Shown piece by piece: positions 7,692 to 8,578 of a stretch of 8,578 nt of DNA (position 1 is its first letter; each line of letters opens with the position of its first letter). A model generated the notes under the pieces. The model did not search any database and had not been told where the DNA came from. It was given only the letters and a program-made list of their open reading frames with translations. The stretch lies in the NCBI GenBank assembly GCA_029939535.1, contig JAOZST010000160.1, positions 1 through 8,578 of the forward strand, written 5' to 3'. The position numbers were made by a program, and so were the translations under genes. This stretch comes from NBML01 sp029939535 (GTDB taxonomy: Bacteria > Desulfobacterota > Desulfobacteria > Desulfobacterales > Desulfobacteraceae).

Positions 7692-8551
7692 GGAAAAAAT
7701 TTTTCAGGTTTCCTGCCAAGTACTGCAGCAGCGCGAGCCAGCAATTGGAACTGGAAGGAAGGGGATTTCTCCCTGGAGGATAGTATGTTATCATTGAATC
7801 CAAGGCAGGTATCCAAAACATTAATCCCCTGATCCATCATACAGATTTCCAGTTCAAGAGGAGAGTATAATCGCTGAAGCTGACTTTTTTTCCAGGAAAG
7901 ATTTTTCAAAAATCTTACTGAACGGATCAACAGGGAATTTGTAGTGGAAGTAATCAAGATCTTTCCATTGGGCCGGGTGACCCTGGAGATTTGAGATAAA
8001 ATCTTCTCCGGGTTTTTATAATAGGGCAGAACCCCCATACAGACAACCAAATGAAAGGTGTCATTTTTGAAGGGAAGGGAATCCCCAGAACCTCTGATAG
8101 TTCTGATGCCTTTATCCCGGGCAACTTTTAACAGTCCTGAAGAGATATCCACTCCCCACACCTCATTTTTGTCTGCCAGGGTTTGGGTCATTAATCCGGT
8201 ACCGCAGCCAATATCCAGAATTTTAAGATTATTCAGCCCGGAAAAATCGATCCAGTGTTTAAAAATGTTCAGCCTGTGCTGGAAAGATGAATCACTGGCA
8301 TATCCGCAACTTTTTGGGCTCCCTTTATATTTTTCAGACTCCCGGTCATACAAACTGGAAAGTGTGTTGACAATTTTTTCTGACTGGGGACGGGCAGCTA
8401 AAAAATCGGGAATTCCTCCGATTATGGGATATTTTCTGACGCAGCCTTCACAGGAAAAAAAAGAGTTGTCAACTGTGAGGCCACCCAGGCAGCCTGGACA
8501 GGCACAATTGACTTTTACTTCTTCAAAAAAATCTTTTTCACTTGGTTTCAT
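7688..8551 (-). CDS. SAM-dependent methyltransferase with N-terminal zinc-ribbon-like domain
   Basis: A 287-residue soluble protein. The N-terminus resembles a Trm112/YcaR-type zinc ribbon: C18-x2-C21 and C34-x2-C37, then the family-typical YPIIGGIPDF (41-50). A class I Rossmann methyltransferase of the Methyltransf_11 type follows: motif I LDIGCGTGL at 112-120, an acidic ribose-binding residue D135 in WGVDIS, LPFKNDTFHLVVC as motif II/III, and a TRPNGKILI strand typical of small-molecule methyltransferases. This zinc-ribbon plus methyltransferase pairing is common in polysaccharide and lipid-linked glycan clusters, where members methylate sugars, lipids or precursors; the substrate here is inferred only from the neighbouring glycosyltransferases. 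The ATG at 8551 is the first start in frame: two consecutive TGA codons lie 4-5 codons upstream. It has no good Shine-Dalgarno and lies in a 13-bp repeat with a TGATG stop/start overlap, so it is probably coupled to an upstream gene outside the window. Confidence 0.88.
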   Translation of the reverse strand: MKPSEKDFFEEVKVNCACPGCLGGLTVDNSFFSCEGCVRKYPIIGGIPDFLAARPQSEKIVNTLSSLYDRESEKYKGSPKSCGYASDSSFQHRLNIFKHWIDFSGLNNLKILDIGCGTGLMTQTLADKNEVWGVDISSGLLKVARDKGIRTIRGSGDSLPFKNDTFHLVVCMGVLPYYKNPEKILSQISRVTRPNGKILITSTTNSLLIRSVRFLKNLSWKKSQLQRLYSPLELEICMMDQGINVLDTCLGFNDNILSSREKSPSFQFQLLARAAAVLGRKPEKFFP

Positions 8552-8578
8552 CAGCAGGTTTCATCAGCAGGTTTCATC
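8544..8578. repeat. 13-bp tandem repeat with TGATG stop/start modules
   Basis: The unit GGTTTCATCAGCA (plus strand) occurs at 8544-8556 and 8557-8569, then as a 9-base partial copy to the window end, and may continue beyond it. In the coding direction each unit reads TGCTGATGAAACC and contains an overlapping TGA and ATG. The copies therefore give ATG codons at 8577, 8564 and 8551 in three different frames. Only the one at 8551 opens into the methyltransferase; the other two stop after 8 codons. An upstream gene could end at any of the TGAs, most neatly at 8553-8551. Confidence 0.85.

Noticed and set aside
8551..8578. Tail of an upstream gene ending at the TGA at 8553-8551
   Set aside because: Only eight codons, all within the repeat, are visible, and two other frames also contain stops; the window is too short to say which frame, if any, is the real upstream gene.
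8544..8578. Start of a CRISPR array
   Set aside because: The 13-bp units are directly abutting with no spacers and overlap a coding start, so they are a simple tandem repeat.

Overview
The window is one uninterrupted block of five genes, all on the minus strand. They are packed end to end, with overlaps of 4, 23 and 4 bases and one gap of 21 bases. No intergenic stretch is long enough to hold a promoter or terminator, so this is the interior of a longer operon. Transcription enters from beyond the right edge and leaves past the left edge. Base composition is moderately AT-rich (roughly 40% GC by eye). The gene style fits a Gram-negative bacterium with a large surface-glycan repertoire, possibly a deltaproteobacterium/Desulfobacterota. 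That assignment is inference only, because no taxonomic marker gene is present.

In transcription order (right to left) the genes are: (1) a class I SAM-dependent methyltransferase with an N-terminal four-cysteine zinc-ribbon-like domain (8551-7688); (2) a polytopic membrane protein of the flippase-like / LPG-synthase-TM / AglD type (7691-6744); (3) a GT39/ArnT-like GT-C membrane glycosyltransferase with a soluble C-terminal domain (6766-4850); (4) a two-domain glycosyltransferase joining a CgeB-like GT-B half to a GT2 half (4828-2999); (5) a very long multi-module GT4 glycosyltransferase (3002 to beyond base 1). The fifth gene has no ATG or GTG start and no stop inside the window. It is read here by direct translation as a stop-free frame of 1000 codons from a TTG start.

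Together these look like a glycan assembly, export and modification cassette. Cytoplasmic nucleotide-sugar glycosyltransferases (genes 4 and 5) would build a glycan. The GT-C enzyme would transfer a sugar from a polyprenyl-phosphate donor on the far side of the membrane. The AglD/flippase-like protein would handle a lipid-linked intermediate, and the methyltransferase would methylate a sugar or other small group. The final product (O-antigen, capsule, glycosylated flagellin or other surface protein) cannot be decided from the window, as there is no polymerase, Wzx, ligase, sugar-nucleotide enzyme or acceptor protein.

The oddities most worth a look are a 13-bp tandem repeat carrying repeated TGATG stop/start modules exactly at the methyltransferase start, the three-module architecture of the long glycosyltransferase with an apparently incomplete third module, a C7G6 tract in its early codons, and two TTG starts. 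I found no RNA genes, mobile elements, CRISPR arrays or defence genes.
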